This document shows positions 6,057-6,457 of a DNA stretch of 6,457 bases, one piece after another. The position numbers and the translations under genes were made by a program. Within the stretch, counting starts at the first letter, position 1. The number at the start of each line of letters is the position of its first letter. The stretch lies in contig CAKUMG010000348.1 of NCBI GenBank assembly GCA_934667465.1, forward strand, positions 1 to 6,457, in the 5' to 3' direction. The notes under the pieces are model-generated. The model was not told where the DNA came from, searched no databases, and saw nothing but the letters and a program-made list of their open reading frames with translations. This DNA is from an uncultured Actinoplanes sp. GTDB lineage: Bacteria; Actinomycetota; Actinomycetes; Mycobacteriales; Micromonosporaceae.

Positions 6057-6457
6057 ATGAACGACGGCCCTGCGAAGCAGTCCGGCGGCACGGTCTACGG
6101 ACGCGGCGCGATCGACGCCCGCGAGCCCCGGCAGGGCCTGCTCACCCGCCTGCACCCGGCCGTCACGGCCGCCGTGGCCGTGGGGATCGTCGCCGTGATG
6201 GCGGCCGGCTACGGCATCTGGCGCTCGGGCAAGGGCACTCCGGCACCCGCGGCCCCGGTGGCCGCGGCGTCGTCCGCGCCGGTCAGCGCGTCGCCGTCGG
6301 CGTCCGCGCCGGCCCGCCTGACCGCCGGGAAGTGGGTGGTGTCGCTGCGCGGCGAACCGGGGACGACGCTGACCGCCGACGGCGAGTTCGCGGCGCTGAC
6401 CGAGGGCGACGGCACGGTGTTCGAGGTCGTCGCCGGGCTGGCCGACGAGTCGTGCTT
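6057..6457 (+). CDS. Membrane-anchored protein with AbfB-like (CBM42) domain, cut by right edge
   Basis: The visible 133 residues show a short hydrophilic N-terminus (1-33) and one hydrophobic segment (about 34-54, HPAVTAAVAVGIVAVMAAGY) flanked by Arg on both sides. A Pro/Ala/Ser linker (about 61-86) follows, then the start of a globular domain from about 88. That domain reads KWVVSLRG, TTLTADGEFAAL, then FEVVAGLADESC. The last motif closely resembles the F-x-V-V-P-G-L-A-D-P-S-C signature of AbfB (CBM42) beta-trefoil domains, which bind arabinofuranose side chains in some arabinofuranosidases. The segment is more likely a membrane anchor than a cleaved signal, placing the domain outside the cell. 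The rest is beyond the window, so a catalytic domain cannot be excluded. Carbohydrate binding is inferred, since such domains also occur in proteins of unknown role. Confidence 0.8.
   Translation, partial: MNDGPAKQSGGTVYGRGAIDAREPRQGLLTRLHPAVTAAVAVGIVAVMAAGYGIWRSGKGTPAPAAPVAAASSAPVSASPSASAPARLTAGKWVVSLRGEPGTTLTADGEFAALTEGDGTVFEVVAGLADESC

Noticed and set aside
5953..6057. Extension of the 286-aa protein to a TTG at 6057
   Set aside because: It would overlap the start of the divergent AbfB-like gene and consume the whole promoter region, and the added residues do not look like a protein N-terminus.
6209..6415. Short minus-strand frame inside the AbfB-like gene
   Set aside because: It is the antisense of the Pro/Ala/Ser linker and domain start, with no start signal or recognisable content.

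Overview
The window has very high GC (roughly 70-75%), strong G/C bias at third codon positions, tightly packed genes and start signals typical of actinobacteria. A Micromonosporaceae-like or Streptomyces-like actinomycete is the best guess. This is inferred from composition and protein style only. I see no tRNA, rRNA, transposase, phage gene, CRISPR array or attachment site.

Left part (1-2965, minus strand): a three-gene unit with consecutive 4-base ATGA overlaps, read right to left. It encodes an uncharacterised ~413-aa protein, a MoxR-type AAA+ ATPase, and the N-terminal part of a DUF2201-like metallopeptidase/VWA-type protein that runs off the left edge. Coupled MoxR ATPase and VWA-type genes are a recurrent theme in bacteria, usually linked to chaperone or complex-remodelling work. 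The third protein is the least explained part of the window. The MoxR gene ends in an 18-bp tandem repeat that encodes a Gly-Ser-Ala-Lys-Ala-Pro tail.

Middle (2966-4156): a divergent intergenic region, then a plus-strand gene for a 314-aa protein of unknown function with an apparent internal duplication. It has a TANNNT -10 box placed exactly for leaderless transcription. A GC-rich hairpin lies between this gene and the convergent gene to its right.

Right part (4157-5952, minus strand): a siderophore-interacting protein (FAD-dependent ferric-siderophore reductase family) lies 14 bp downstream of an uncharacterised gene of about 286 aa. A near-consensus DtxR/IdeR/DmdR iron box overlaps the reductase start codon, its probable -10 box and the stop codon of the upstream gene. 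The reductase is therefore probably iron-repressed from its own promoter.

Right edge (5953-6457): a 104-bp divergent intergenic region, then a plus-strand gene with a strong ribosome binding site. It encodes a membrane-anchored protein with a Pro/Ala/Ser linker and the beginning of an AbfB-like (CBM42) beta-trefoil domain, cut by the window end.

The most useful observations are the orphan partner of the MoxR/metallopeptidase pair, the 18-bp repeat array, the overlapping iron box and leaderless promoter, and the membrane-anchored AbfB-like protein.
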